A stretch of DNA of 32,719 nt from Acidaminobacter sp. (GTDB taxonomy: Bacteria; Bacillota; Clostridia; Peptostreptococcales; Acidaminobacteraceae): positions 1-32,719 of the forward strand of contig NZ_JAOTSB010000034.1 of the NCBI RefSeq assembly GCF_030247605.1, read 5' to 3'. A model generated the notes under the pieces. That model was given only the letters and a program-made list of their open reading frames with translations. It did not search any database and was not told the origin of the DNA. A program made the position numbers and the translations under genes. Shown one piece after another: positions 1 through 7,876 of the stretch (positions are counted from its first letter, which is position 1; each line of letters begins with the position of its first letter).

Positions 1-92
1 ACTTATGGAATCCAGGTTATTTTGTCGTTACGTATTCTGAAAATACTGAAGCTGAGATCAAAGCTTACATACAATCACAAAAAGAAAAATAG
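1..92 (+). CDS. tnpA: 3' end of IS200/IS605-family TnpA (Y1 transposase), partial
   Basis: The reading frame that enters at base 3 ends LWNPGYFVVTYSENTEAEIK..., followed by about ten more residues and a TAG at 90-92. The W-N-P-G-Y-F-V-V-T-x-S-E-N-T block is typical of the extreme C-terminus of IS200-type single-strand transposases, which cut and join the element ends with one tyrosine. Only about 29 residues lie in the window, so the catalytic HUH and Tyr motifs cannot be checked. The stop is 15 bases before tnpB, the usual tnpA-tnpB order of IS605 elements, which supports the call. Confidence 0.75.
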   Translation, partial: LWNPGYFVVTYSENTEAEIKAYIQSQKEK

Positions 93-107
93 GGCGGTGC
101 TGAGGGC

Positions 108-1325
108 ATGCTGATTGAAAAGGGCTACAAGTACCGAATTCAACCCAATAAAACTCAGCAGGAACAACTCGAGACCATGTTCTCAGCAAAGCGCTTCGTC
201 TGGAATCATTTTCTGAAACTGAATATGGACCGGTATGAAAAAAAGGAACACCTCATCCCCTACAATAAGATGTCGAAGTTGCTCACTGAGCTTAAGGGAA
301 ATCATCCATGGCTCTATCAGTGCGAAAAATCTGTTTTGCAGAACACACTTAAAGACTTAGCGAGTGCTTATTCACGTTTTAATAAAGGTCAAAAGAAATA
401 CTCAAAGAAAACCCTGGAAAAAGCAGCGCGGACAGGCAAAGCGCTTACCTTTTACGATCTGGAAGGACATCCGAAATTCAAATCTTACAGAGATTTAGTC
501 CAGTCCTGCAAAATGAGCTGGACTGGAAACAATATTGAGGTCAAGGAAAAGGAAGTTCAGTATACCTCATCCGGCAAGTATAGAAAGCAAAACTGCAAAA
601 TCAAACTTCCAAAAGTAAAAGATGTCAAAATTGCCTATTCAAGACCCTATCAAGGTAGAATGGTGTCTGCGGCGATCACAAAAGAATCAGATGGAAAGTA
701 TTACGTCAGCCTGTGCTGTATTGAAATAGAGCATGAGCCAACTGCTGCGACGGGTTCAAATGTTGGTATCGATATGGGCTTGAAAGCGTTCTATTACACC
801 TCTGACAAGGAAGTCGCGGAAAATCCAAAATATTACCGAAAATATGAAAAACGCATGATCAAAGAGCAGCGAAAGTTAAGCCGTCGTCAGAAGGGCGGAA
901 AGAATCGAAACCGACAGCGCGTCAAAGTGAGCCGTTGGCATAAGCGGGTTAGAAACTGTCGAAAGGATTTCATTCACAGGCTGAGCACGTCGCTGATAGA
1001 ACGCTACGATCAGATCTTCATAGAAGATCTAAATGTGAAAGGTATGATTAAGAACAGAAGACTGGCAAAGAGCATTGCTGACGCGGGCTTTTCAGAGTTC
1101 TTCAGACAACTGGAATACAAAGGTAAATGGAATTATAAGCTGGTTCGCAAAGTAGACAGGTTCTATGCATCCAGTCAAATCTGCTCTAAATGTGGTCATC
1201 AAAGTGAACAGACAAAGGATTTAAGTGTAAGGCTGTATCGGTGCGAAGAATGTGGATTAGAGATCGACAGGGATTTCAACGCGGCCATCAACATTCAAAA
1301 AGAAGGATTAAGAACTGCAAGTTAA
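108..1325 (+). CDS. tnpB: TnpB, RNA-guided RuvC nuclease of an IS605-type element
   Basis: This 405-residue protein has the full length of IS605 TnpB. An N-terminal helical and beta region (about 1-210) starts YKYRIQPNKTQQEQL. The split RuvC domain shows all three acidic residues: D222 in VGIDMGLKAF, E306 in IFIEDLNVKGM and D389 in DRDFNAAINI. Between the last two is a four-cysteine zinc finger (CSKCG...CEECG, about 360-382). TnpB is known to cut DNA next to a target-adjacent motif, using a guide RNA made from the element's right end; this favours retention of the element. No frameshift or missing catalytic residue is seen, so it is probably active. The SD before the ATG at 108 is weak, so coupling to tnpA is likely. 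Codon use is more AT-rich than in the genes to its right, as expected for a mobile element. Confidence 0.93.
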   Translation: MLIEKGYKYRIQPNKTQQEQLETMFSAKRFVWNHFLKLNMDRYEKKEHLIPYNKMSKLLTELKGNHPWLYQCEKSVLQNTLKDLASAYSRFNKGQKKYSKKTLEKAARTGKALTFYDLEGHPKFKSYRDLVQSCKMSWTGNNIEVKEKEVQYTSSGKYRKQNCKIKLPKVKDVKIAYSRPYQGRMVSAAITKESDGKYYVSLCCIEIEHEPTAATGSNVGIDMGLKAFYYTSDKEVAENPKYYRKYEKRMIKEQRKLSRRQKGGKNRNRQRVKVSRWHKRVRNCRKDFIHRLSTSLIERYDQIFIEDLNVKGMIKNRRLAKSIADAGFSEFFRQLEYKGKWNYKLVRKVDRFYASSQICSKCGHQSEQTKDLSVRLYRCEECGLEIDRDFNAAINIQKEGLRTAS

Positions 1326-1426
1326 CGTAACAAGAACCGCAGGAACTGTGGGGATAGCTTGGTATATTTCGCATCGATGGATGTGAGGACCCAAGAATCC
1401 CGTGACTTCAGTCATGGGTGGTTCAA
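1326..1426 (+). ncRNA. Putative right-end guide RNA (omega/reRNA) region and IS605 right end
   Basis: After the tnpB stop lies a 100-base segment ending in AATCCCGTGACTTCAGTCAT and then GGGTGGTTCAA. CCCGTGAC (1399-1406) and GTCATGGG (1411-1418) form an eight-pair stem (one G-T pair) around a TTCA loop. This is the subterminal hairpin typical of IS605 right ends, with the cleavage site expected at TTCAA (1422-1426). In characterised systems the guide RNA covers the 3' end of tnpB and this hairpin and continues into flanking DNA as the guide. The 5' end of the RNA cannot be read from sequence. Confidence 0.55.
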
Positions 1427-1447
1427 TGGAGCGCTTTAGGAATTTTG

Positions 1448-1545
1448 CAGGTCTGACCCCGCTGGATCACTAAAATGCAAGATTTGTGCAGGTCTGACCC
1501 CGTTGGATCCTCATGCGGATCTGCGGCTAAGGTCTATTGACACCG
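1448..1545. repeat. Two GGGGTCAGACC units and a degenerate composite unit
   Basis: CAGGTCTGACCCCG occurs at 1448-1461 and 1489-1502 (minus-strand GGGGTCAGACCTG). At 1517-1545 GGATCTG and ACACCG are separated by CGGCTAAGGTCTATTG, a worn form of the composite core seen better at 22710 and 31549. The block lies just outside the IS605 right end, between it and the terminator at 1576-1619. Confidence 0.8.
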
Positions 1546-1575
1546 GGCGTAACTTTTAGACTTTTTCAAACAACA

Positions 1576-1619
1576 AAAGGCCAACAAGTCGTACTCTATT
1601 ACGCACTTTGTTGGCCTTT
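1576..1619 (-). terminator. Factor-independent terminator of the DUF1904 genes
   Basis: AAAGGCCAACAA (1576-1587) pairs perfectly with TTGTTGGCCTTT (1608-1619). On the minus strand the stem is followed by TTTTGTTGTTTG. It lies 20 bases beyond the stop of the leftward gene at 1639. Confidence 0.8.
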
Positions 1620-1638
1620 GATTTTATCTTTTTTACAA

Positions 1639-1965
1639 TTAATAAACTTTCGCATTAATATAATAATCGCCCTTTTTCAACTCCGTGAAGATGATTTCAA
1701 CATGCTCGTAGCCCTTGGCACGTAGTGCCTGGTCAATGGCATTAGCCACCTGGTCTTTGACAATCTGACCGCGTTCGATCCACTTGACTTCTATGACGGG
1801 AGCTGGTTTGACGATCTCTCCATCATAGACAAAGGCGCTTTCAACGCACTCAAGGGTGAACACGTTTCTTGGGGCATTAGTGAGTCCGGAAAGTGTATCG
1901 ACCAATTTGGTGCTCATTTCTTTGATTTCTTCGATTTCGACGCCTTTAAAGATTAATTTTGGCAT
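1639..1965 (-). CDS. DUF1904 family protein, tautomerase-like (paralogue 1)
   Basis: This 108-residue protein matches the size and pattern of DUF1904, a family of unknown function with a tautomerase-like fold. It begins MPKLIFKGVEIEEI, so proline would be exposed after Met removal, as is the catalytic Pro1 of tautomerases. VKWIERGQIVKDQV and VEIIFTELKKGDYYINAKVY match blocks in the next gene. I chose the ATG at 1965 because AAAGGGGA lies seven bases before it; a longer frame from a TTG at 1983 would bury that site. It follows its paralogue by 63 bases and shares its orientation. The enzymatic activity is unknown; the proline role is inference. Confidence 0.75.
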   Translation of the reverse strand: MPKLIFKGVEIEEIKEMSTKLVDTLSGLTNAPRNVFTLECVESAFVYDGEIVKPAPVIEVKWIERGQIVKDQVANAIDQALRAKGYEHVEIIFTELKKGDYYINAKVY

Positions 1966-2028
1966 GTGGCAGTCCCCTTTCAATATGTTTTTTTGCTCGA
2001 ATTAGAATTGAAAACTTTGAATTAAAAC

Positions 2029-2355
2029 TTAGTAATGTACTGCATTCTCGTAGTAACTTTCTTTTCCAAGGGCTTCAAAAATAATTTCGATGTTTGGATA
2101 GCCTTTGCTCCGCAAAGCTTGATCTATGACACTGACCATTTCGTCTTTGACTGCCTGTCCCCTGTCGAACCACAACACCTGGATGACGGGATTGATTTTA
2201 ACAATTTCTCCGTCGAAGACAAAATCACTGTCGTTCACCTCAAGAGTGAAATAGTCCCTCGGTGCGTCTGCAATTTTTGCCAGAGCGTCGACCAATTGGG
2301 TGCTGACGTCTTTGACTTCTTCTTGTTTAACGCCTGAAAAGATTAGCTGTGGCAT
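2029..2355 (-). CDS. DUF1904 family protein, tautomerase-like (paralogue 2)
   Basis: Also 108 residues, colinear with the neighbour at 1639-1965 and about half identical by eye (MPQLIFSGVKQEEV; VLWFDRGQAVKDEM; IEIIFEALGKESYYENAVHY). It keeps Pro2 and the W-F-D-R-G-Q block typical of DUF1904. The start at 2355 has AGGAG seven bases upstream. The pair looks like a tandem duplication. A hairpin at 2381-2411 separates it from the CNNM-type gene, so it may have its own promoter or be reached by read-through. Function unknown. Confidence 0.78.
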   Translation of the reverse strand: MPQLIFSGVKQEEVKDVSTQLVDALAKIADAPRDYFTLEVNDSDFVFDGEIVKINPVIQVLWFDRGQAVKDEMVSVIDQALRSKGYPNIEIIFEALGKESYYENAVHY

Positions 2356-2380
2356 ATTGGTTCTCCTTTACCAATTTTTA

Positions 2381-2411
2381 AGGGAAGAAAGCGTTCTTGG
2401 CTTTCTTCCCT
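2381..2411 (-). terminator. Strong hairpin between CNNM-type gene and DUF1904 pair
   Basis: AGGGAAGAAAGC (2381-2392) and GCTTTCTTCCCT (2400-2411) form a perfect 12-bp stem with a seven-base loop. It lies 35 bases after the stop of the gene at 2446. There is no clean T run after it on the minus strand, so it may attenuate, or protect an RNA end, rather than terminate fully. Confidence 0.55.
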
Positions 2412-2445
2412 ACAATGAACTTTAAACTTTTGTTGGATCACCCTG

Positions 2446-3795
2446 CTACTCTTCTACAAACTCTTCTTCGTCTTTTTGCGTCAATGTCACTCTGACTTTG
2501 GTGACGCGCTTTTCATCGACTTCCAGAACGAGGAAGGTCAGGCCGTCGTAGTTGAAGGTTGGGTGCTCCCCTTCATCCGGAATGTTGCCCAGTTCGCCGA
2601 TGATAAAGCCGGTGACGGTTTTGAATTCTTCAGTGGGAAGGTTGACTTTGAAGTAGGCTTCGAGGTCTTCGAGGCTGGCGAGACCTTCGACAAGGTAGGA
2701 ACCGTCGTCCTGAGGCGTAATATCCTGGAGGAGGTCGTCTTCGTCGTCCTCGTCGGAGATATCACCGACGATTTCTTCGAGTAGATCCTCGAGGGTGACA
2801 ATGCCGGCGGTGCCGCCGTATTCGTCAATGATGACGGCCATGTGGACTTTGTTCTTTTTGAAGTCCCGCAGGAGATCATCTGTATGCTTGGAGGTTGGGA
2901 CGAAGTAGGGCTTGCGGAGGAGGGGCTGGAGGCTGAAACCATCGGCAGAAAGCTCTGTATTGAAGGAGCCGGCGAGATACTGAATGATGTCCTTGGAGAA
3001 GAGGATGCCGACGATGCTGTCAATAGTATCGTCATACACCGGGATGCGGGAGTACTTCTCCTCGTTGATGAGGGTCACGGTTTCCTCCAGGGTAGCCTCG
3101 AGGGGCAGGCCCACGATGTCCATGCGGTGGGTCATTATATCGTCGACAGTCTTGTCGTTGAATTCAAAGATGTTGTTGATCATTTCCTTCTCGTCGATTT
3201 CGATGGTGCCCTTCTCCTCGCCGACGTCGACCATCATGCGGATTTCTTCCTCGGTGACGTTTTCGTTTTCGTGGAGGGGGTCAATGCCGAAGAGGCGGAC
3301 GAAGAAGTTGCTGGAAAAGGTTAGAAAGCGGACGAAAGGATATGTAATGACGGAGAGAAGCGTGACAGGGCCTATGACGGCCATGGCAAAGTTCTCAGCG
3401 TTATGGCTGGCGAGGCGTTTTGGGACGAGCTCGCCGAGGACGAGGCTGAAGTAGGACAGGACCAGGGTGATGAGAACGACTGATAAGTTCACCTGGGTGG
3501 CATCTGATAAATTGAAGTTCATCAGTGTTGGTTTCATGAAGATGTAAAGACGCGGCGAAAAGTAGAGCGCGGCGAAGGCGCTGGCCAGGAAGCCGGCCAG
3601 GGTGATGCCGACCTGGATGGTTGCCAGGAAGCGGCTGGGTTCGCCGAGGATTTTTCTGAGTTTTATGGCTTTAAGATGGCCGTCTTCTGCCATGGACTGT
3701 ATTTTCTTGTCGTTCAGGGAGATCAGGGCGATCTCGGAGGCCGAGAAGAATCCGTTGAGCAGGATCAGGGCGGCCAGGAGGAACAGTGGTGTCAT
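2446..3795 (-). CDS. CNNM/CorC-type membrane protein (hemolysin-family, UPF0053)
   Basis: 449 residues with the three-part architecture of the CNNM/HlyC-CorC family. A DUF21/CNNM membrane domain (about 1-185) begins [20 protein letters not shown] and has several hydrophobic helices and the conserved [10 protein letters not shown]. Two CBS motifs follow (about 205-335; [40 protein letters not shown]), then a C-terminal CorC_HlyC domain (about 350-440). Relatives bind adenine nucleotides through the CBS pair and take part in Mg2+ or other cation export; the ion here is inference. The ATG at 3795 has AAGGA nine bases before it, and a TATAAT-like hexamer lies upstream. Monocistronic, or read through into the DUF1904 genes. 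Confidence 0.88.
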   Translation of the reverse strand: MTPLFLLAALILLNGFFSASEIALISLNDKKIQSMAEDGHLKAIKLRKILGEPSRFLATIQVGITLAGFLASAFAALYFSPRLYIFMKPTLMNFNLSDATQVNLSVVLITLVLSYFSLVLGELVPKRLASHNAENFAMAVIGPVTLLSVITYPFVRFLTFSSNFFVRLFGIDPLHENENVTEEEIRMMVDVGEEKGTIEIDEKEMINNIFEFNDKTVDDIMTHRMDIVGLPLEATLEETVTLINEEKYSRIPVYDDTIDSIVGILFSKDIIQYLAGSFNTELSADGFSLQPLLRKPYFVPTSKHTDDLLRDFKKNKVHMAVIIDEYGGTAGIVTLEDLLEEIVGDISDEDDEDDLLQDITPQDDGSYLVEGLASLEDLEAYFKVNLPTEEFKTVTGFIIGELGNIPDEGEHPTFNYDGLTFLVLEVDEKRVTKVRVTLTQKDEEEFVEE

Positions 3796-3925
3796 CAGGT
3801 GTCATCCTTCCGGAAGCTGTGATGGCGTAGAGGGTTGTATGTAGTGCAGCTCTATGCTTAGGGGTGTGTTTTGTCCAGGTAACGATTTGGTTTGTTTTTG
3901 TCACAATTTTGAGAACTCTATTGCT

Positions 3926-3956
3926 ATTATAGCACCAAATAGGCGGTCTAAAACAA
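3926..3956 (-). promoter_or_regulatory. Probable promoter of the CNNM-type gene
   Basis: On the minus strand a perfect TATAAT (3926-3931) stands 130 bases before the start codon. Candidate -35 hexamers are TTGTTT (3951-3956, spacer 19) or TTTTAG (3948-3953, spacer 16); neither is ideal. The rest of the gap 3796-4008 holds no gene that I can support. Confidence 0.45.
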
Positions 3957-4008
3957 AAGATTGTGTAAATTGGAGGAAATCATGCAGGACGGGGGATGGG
4001 CGTAAAAA

Positions 4009-4038
4009 AAGCCCTGCAATTTTTGGCTGGCAGGGCTT
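4009..4038 (-). terminator. Terminator of the isc-mnmA operon
   Basis: AAGCCCTGC (4009-4017) pairs with GCAGGGCTT (4030-4038). On the minus strand the stem is followed by seven T residues. It lies 60 bases beyond the mnmA stop. An exact GACCATCGGC lies between the two, at 4067-4076. Confidence 0.88.
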
Positions 4039-4099
4039 CTGGTGGTGAGTTGGGTTGTGTGATTGTGACCATCGGCAGAACTCTGTTTTTGAAAGCGGT

Positions 4100-5185
4100 C
4101 TAAAGTATAGTTCCTCCACCTATCAGCATGTCGCCTACGTAAAACGCGACGGCTTGACCCGGAGTGATGGCGCGCTGCGGGGTGTCAAAGACAACTTTGA
4201 CGCGGTCCTCCCCTGCCGGACTGAGGGTGGCTGGGGCCGGCGGCGCGGCGTAGCGAATTTTTGCCAAGACGCGCATGGGTTCTGTGAGGGTCTCGAAGGG
4301 CATGAAGTTGAGGCCGTTGGCATAGAGGGTGTCTGAGAAGACGTCCTCTGCCCCGCCTATGATGACGCGGTTGGTGTCGGTTTCGATTTTAGTGACATAG
4401 CCGGGCTGGCCCAGAGAGAGGCCGAGGCCTTTGCGCTGGCCTATTGTGTAATGGACAATGCCTTTGTGTTTGCCAAGTTTTTTGCCTTCCGGGTCGACGA
4501 AGTCACCTGGGACGATTTGGTCGCCAAGGTGTTCTGTGAGGAACCGGGAGTGGTTGTCGTCCGGGATAAAGCAGATCTCCTGGGAGTCGGACTTGCCGCC
4601 GACGTGTGGGTCGAAGCGGGACGCGATCTCGCGGACTTTTTCCTTGGAGTCGAAGTCGCCCAGGGGCATCAGAATGTGTTGGAGCTGGTCCTGGGTGAGG
4701 TTGCAGAGGACGTAGGTCTGGTCCTTGCGCTTCTCTTCAGAGAGGCGGATGACGTAGCGGCCTGTGTCCGGGAGCTGCTCGACTTTGGCGTAGTGGCCCG
4801 TCGCGACGTAGTAGGCGTCGAGCTCGTGGGCTTTTTTGATGAGGGCGTCGAACTTGACATATTTGTTGCAGGCGATGCACGGGTTCGGCGTGCGGCCGTG
4901 CTGGTATTCGTCTATGAAGTAATCTATGACTTTTTCTCGGAAGACGGGCTTGAAGTTGATGACGTAGAATGGGATGCCTATTTTGTCGCAGACGCGGCGG
5001 GCGTCGTCTATGGAGGACAGGCTGCAGCAGCCTCCCTCTTTTTCGACGTAATCGGGGTCATCATCTTCCCAGAGCTTCATGGTGACGCCTATGACGTCGT
5101 AGCCGGCTTCCTTGAGGAGCCAGGCGGTGGCGGTGCTGTCGACGCCGCCGCTCATACCGACGACGACGCGGTTTTTATTTGGCAT
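4100..5185 (-). CDS. mnmA: tRNA-specific 2-thiouridylase MnmA
   Basis: MnmA adenylates U34 of Lys, Glu and Gln tRNAs and replaces its 2-oxygen with sulfur relayed from a cysteine desulfurase. The 361-residue length is normal. The PP-loop SGGVDST is at 12-18. The two catalytic cysteines are C103 in NPCIACNKYVKF and C205 in DSQEICFIPDD. The C-terminal beta-barrel domain (about 275-361) ends FYVGDMLIGGGTIL. The start at 5185 has GGAGG nine bases upstream. It is the last gene of the operon, 17 bases after iscU; its sulfur donor, the desulfurase, is encoded two genes upstream, a common clostridial arrangement. The terminator at 4009-4038 follows. Confidence 0.96.
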   Translation of the reverse strand: MPNKNRVVVGMSGGVDSTATAWLLKEAGYDVIGVTMKLWEDDDPDYVEKEGGCCSLSSIDDARRVCDKIGIPFYVINFKPVFREKVIDYFIDEYQHGRTPNPCIACNKYVKFDALIKKAHELDAYYVATGHYAKVEQLPDTGRYVIRLSEEKRKDQTYVLCNLTQDQLQHILMPLGDFDSKEKVREIASRFDPHVGGKSDSQEICFIPDDNHSRFLTEHLGDQIVPGDFVDPEGKKLGKHKGIVHYTIGQRKGLGLSLGQPGYVTKIETDTNRVIIGGAEDVFSDTLYANGLNFMPFETLTEPMRVLAKIRYAAPPAPATLSPAGEDRVKVVFDTPQRAITPGQAVAFYVGDMLIGGGTIL

Positions 5186-5202
5186 TGCTGTGATCCTCCG
5201 TT

Positions 5203-5652
5203 TTAATGCTCGTGCTCATCGTCCTCGTGGCCGTGGTCGTGACCATCGTCATCCGGATTGAAGTTGGCGAGTTCCTCGAAAGTCAGGCCATTCTTGTTGG
5301 CATAGTCGAGGAGCGCGGCTTTGATGGCTTGCTCAGCGAGGACGGAGCAGTGGATCTTGACCGTCGGGAGGCCGCCGAGGGCAGAGATGACTTCCTGGTT
5401 GGTGAGCGTGAGGGCTTCCTTGATAGTGCGGCCCTTGATCAGCTCTGTAGCGACGCTGGAAGACGCAATGGCGGACCCGCAGCCGAAGGTCTTGAACTTG
5501 ACATCGACTATGCGGTTGTCTTCAATTTTGAGGTACATGCGCATGATGTCGCCGCATTTCGCGTTGCCGACTTCACCCATACCATCGGCATCAGCAATCT
5601 CGCCGACATTTCTTGGATTGGTGAAGTGTTCCATGACTTTTTCGTTATACAT
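5203..5652 (-). CDS. iscU: Fe-S cluster assembly scaffold IscU/NifU N-type, with His-rich tail
   Basis: IscU receives sulfur from IscS and iron to build [2Fe-2S] and [4Fe-4S] clusters. The three cluster cysteines are C33 (AKCGD), C58 (FGCGSA) and C102 (KIHCSVLAEQ). The core ends near residue 130. An acidic, histidine-rich tail follows (about 133-149, DDDGHDHGHEDDEHEH) that could bind metal; this is inference, though similar tails occur in some relatives. The start overlaps the iscS stop by one base (TAATG), indicating translational coupling. It lies between iscS and mnmA in the same operon. A one-mismatch copy of the dispersed decamer falls in codons 22-25. Confidence 0.95.
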   Translation of the reverse strand: MYNEKVMEHFTNPRNVGEIADADGMGEVGNAKCGDIMRMYLKIEDNRIVDVKFKTFGCGSAIASSSVATELIKGRTIKEALTLTNQEVISALGGLPTVKIHCSVLAEQAIKAALLDYANKNGLTFEELANFNPDDDGHDHGHEDDEHEH

Positions 5653-6830
5653 TAGCGGGTTCCTCCAGTGGCTTTTTCATATAGTGGTGAATAGCTGCGA
5701 AGTCGCTCAACGATTGGCTTCAGCTGCTCAATAACATAGTCGACGTCTTCGTCCGTGGTGAATTCGCCAAGGGACAGACGCAGGCTGCCATGGGCAATTT
5801 CATGAGTCAGACCAATTGCCATGAGAACATGGGACGGATCCAAGGAGCCCGAGGTACACGCCGAACCGCTTGAGGCGGCGACGCCCACGAGGTCGAGGCT
5901 CAGGAGCAGGGACTCGCCTTCGATGAACTCAAAGCAGAAGTTGACATTGCCCGGGTGGCGCTGGGTGCGGTGGCCGTTGAGGCGGATGTAAGGAATCGTG
6001 GCTTCGATGCCGGCGATCATTTTGTCTCTCAGGCGGATCAGGCGGGCGTTGTTTTCTTCAAAGCCTTCCGCTGCCATTTCGACAGCCTTGGCAAAGCCGA
6101 TGATGCCCGGAACGTTTTCCGTGCCCGGTCTTCTCTTCTTCTCCTGTGCCCCGCCGTCCATGAGGTTCTTGATGCGGACGCTTTTACGCACGTAGAGGGC
6201 GCCTATGCCCTTTGGTCCGTAAAGCTTGTGGGCGGAGAAGCTCATGAGATCGATGTTTTGCTTGTTGACGTCGAGCTCGATCTTGCCGAGGGCCTGGACG
6301 GCGTCGGTGTGGAAGAGGACGCCGTGCTTTTTGGCGATGTGGCCTATTTCTTCAATGGGCTGTATAGTGCCGATCTCGTTGTTGACAGCCATGATGGAAA
6401 TCAGGGTGGTGCTTGGCCGGATTGCTGCTTCCAGGTCTTTGAGGGAAATGAGACCATCGGCATCCGTCTTGAGATAGGTCACTTCGAAGCCTTCCTTTTC
6501 CAGCATCTCGCAGACGTGGAGGACGGCGTGGTGTTCAATAGTGGTGGTGATGATGTGGTTGCCCTTGGCTTTGTTCGCATAGGCGACGCCGCGGATGGCC
6601 CAGTTGTCGGACTCGGTGCCGCCGGCGGTGAAGTAGAGCTCGTCGGCGTGGGCGCCTATGGAGTCGGCAATCGTCTGGCGGGCGCTCATGACGCCTTTGC
6701 GGGCTTCGCGGCCGAAGGCGTGGACGCTGGAGGCGTTGCCGTAGATTTCGGTGAAATAAGGGAGCATGGCCTGGACGACTTCTGGTTTGACGGGTGTGGT
6801 GGCGGAATGGTCCATGTAGACGCTTCTCAT
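5652..6830 (-). CDS. iscS: Cysteine desulfurase IscS/NifS
   Basis: This PLP enzyme removes sulfur from cysteine as an enzyme persulfide and gives it to IscU and to MnmA. At 392 residues it is slightly shorter than E. coli IscS. The N-terminus MDHSATTPVKPEV is typical. The PLP lysine is K202 in SFSAHKLYGPKG and the persulfide cysteine is C325 in SSGSACTSGSLDPSHVL, a long mobile loop. AAGGAG stands nine bases before the ATG at 6830. The 131-base gap to iscR contains an exact GCCGATGGTC at 6923. The decamer at 6452 is read here as DADGL. Expression is likely controlled by IscR from the promoter at 7586-7614. Confidence 0.96.
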   Translation of the reverse strand: MRSVYMDHSATTPVKPEVVQAMLPYFTEIYGNASSVHAFGREARKGVMSARQTIADSIGAHADELYFTAGGTESDNWAIRGVAYANKAKGNHIITTTIEHHAVLHVCEMLEKEGFEVTYLKTDADGLISLKDLEAAIRPSTTLISIMAVNNEIGTIQPIEEIGHIAKKHGVLFHTDAVQALGKIELDVNKQNIDLMSFSAHKLYGPKGIGALYVRKSVRIKNLMDGGAQEKKRRPGTENVPGIIGFAKAVEMAAEGFEENNARLIRLRDKMIAGIEATIPYIRLNGHRTQRHPGNVNFCFEFIEGESLLLSLDLVGVAASSGSACTSGSLDPSHVLMAIGLTHEIAHGSLRLSLGEFTTDEDVDYVIEQLKPIVERLRSYSPLYEKATGGTR

Positions 6831-6961
6831 TGGGCAGGACTCCTTCAGGATAATAGTCTGATCAATTTTTCTTTGCGGTGCCTGTGGTGCGCTTTTGTGG
6901 TGCGCTTTAAAGATTTATTTTTGCCGATGGTCAGCTGCCAGCGCATTGACCCTTCAATGAA

Positions 6962-7420
6962 TTATTTGTTGCAGAAAAATTGTGTGTCGATTGGGCCGGC
7001 ATGCATGCGCTTGTGGTCGAGGACCATGTCCTTGAGAGTAATGGTCGTGACGACTTGAAGCAGGCTGTCGCGCATTTTTTCGTAGATCATGTGGGTCACG
7101 CAGTAGTCCGCCTGCTCGCAGGCGTCGTCGCCCAGGAGCCGGACGCATTCTGTGGGGCCGAGGGGGCCTTCGAGGACGGTCAGGATGTCGGCGACGCTGA
7201 TCTGGTCAGCGGGCTTGTTGAGGAGGTAGCCGCCCTGTGCGCCGCGGACGCTCTTGACGAGGTCAGCTTTTTTCAGTGGCGCGATGAGCTGTTCCAGGTA
7301 GTTGACGCTGATCCCCTGCCGCTCCGCAATGGAAGTCAGGGAGACTGGGACGTCGCCGTCGTTCAGTGCCAGGTCGAACATGGCTTTGAGGCCGTAGCGG
7401 CCGCGTGTGGAGAGTTTCAT
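6962..7420 (-). CDS. iscR: Rrf2-family Fe-S regulator IscR
   Basis: 152 residues. The winged helix (about 1-60) begins MKLSTRGRYGLKAMFDLA, with recognition region ISVNYLEQLIAPL. Three cysteines, C92, C101 and C107, lie in the loop CVRLLGDDACEQADYC and match the [2Fe-2S]-binding cysteines of IscR-type Rrf2 proteins. I start it at the ATG at 7420 because GAGGTGAC stands just before it and the family N-terminus begins there; the open frame continues 45 codons upstream through low-complexity leader DNA and is not real. As first gene of the operon it probably represses its own promoter when it carries a cluster; this is known of the family and inferred here. Confidence 0.93.
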   Translation of the reverse strand: MKLSTRGRYGLKAMFDLALNDGDVPVSLTSIAERQGISVNYLEQLIAPLKKADLVKSVRGAQGGYLLNKPADQISVADILTVLEGPLGPTECVRLLGDDACEQADYCVTHMIYEKMRDSLLQVVTTITLKDMVLDHKRMHAGPIDTQFFCNK

Positions 7421-7503
7421 TTTTGTCACCTCATAGGGTTGTGGTGGTACTGGTTGGAGAAAGTGAATTAGGTTGTGTACAATGTAATTTTTATTGTCTT
7501 TAT

Positions 7504-7552
7504 GATGTTGGGATTTTTGTTGTGATTTTTGTTGTGATTTAGTGTTGTGATT
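7504..7552 (-). repeat. Direct repeats in the iscR leader
   Basis: GTTGTGATT occurs at 7519-7527, 7531-7539 and 7544-7552, with a worn copy at 7504-7513, giving a 12-13-base period. On the transcribed strand this reads AATCACAAC repeated, unpaired and A-rich. It lies between the iscR promoter and its start codon. It may be regulatory or simple slippage. Confidence 0.6.
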
Positions 7553-7585
7553 CAATCCCGAGTTTATAGGTGGGAATTCAAGTCA

Positions 7586-7614
7586 AGTATAATACGTGGT
7601 TAAGGTTGTGTCAA
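7586..7614 (-). promoter_or_regulatory. Promoter of the iscR-iscS-iscU-mnmA operon
   Basis: On the minus strand a consensus TTGACA (7609-7614) is separated by exactly 17 bases from TATACT (7586-7591). The expected transcript start near 7579 leaves a leader of about 160 bases. A second TTGACT directly follows the -10 and could be part of a regulator site, but I do not recognise a defined IscR box. Confidence 0.75.
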
Positions 7615-7740
7615 GGCTCACTGGGCGGAATTACGGCAGAAATCTTGCACTTTTTCACGTACAAAGCCGAGTGGATTGGTGGGGGATGCGGTTGGAATGT
7701 TACTGAAATATTACAAAGCTCTGGCACCGGTTTGAGTTGG

Positions 7741-7800
7741 GTGTCAGACACTCAGGTGAAGTTGGTGTCTGACACCAAAGTGAGTTGAGTGTCTGACATC
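7741..7800. repeat. Three copies of the GGTGTCAGACACC palindrome
   Basis: GTGTCAGACAC (7741-7751), GGTGTCTGACACC (7764-7776) and GTGTCTGACATC (7789-7800) are spaced about 24 bases apart and separated by related CAGGTGAAGTTG or AAAGTGAGTTGA spacers. They lie downstream of the adaA-like terminator. This palindrome is related in form to GGGGTCAGACC. I see no gene in 7615-7876. Confidence 0.75.
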
Positions 7801-7844
7801 AAAGTGAAAGTTGTCCGCGTCACCAGCATTGACTTCAAATAAAA

Positions 7845-7866
7845 AAGGCGTCTTCGCGGACACCTT
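7845..7866 (-). terminator. Terminator of the alkylation-repair operon
   Basis: AAGGCGTC (7845-7852) and GACACCTT (7859-7866) form an eight-pair stem with one G-T pair. On the minus strand TTTTTTATTTG follows. It lies 11 bases after the stop of the last gene. Confidence 0.85.
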
Positions 7867-7876
7867 CGTTTAACTC

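Noticed and set aside
5955..7058. Long antisense frames opposite iscS, mnmA, the SARP gene and others
   Set aside because: They are mirrors of GC-rich codons of real genes, without SD or recognisable domains.
7421..7555. N-terminal extension of iscR from 7555
   Set aside because: It is Asn/Gln/Lys-rich low-complexity translation of the leader repeats. The family start and SD are at 7420.
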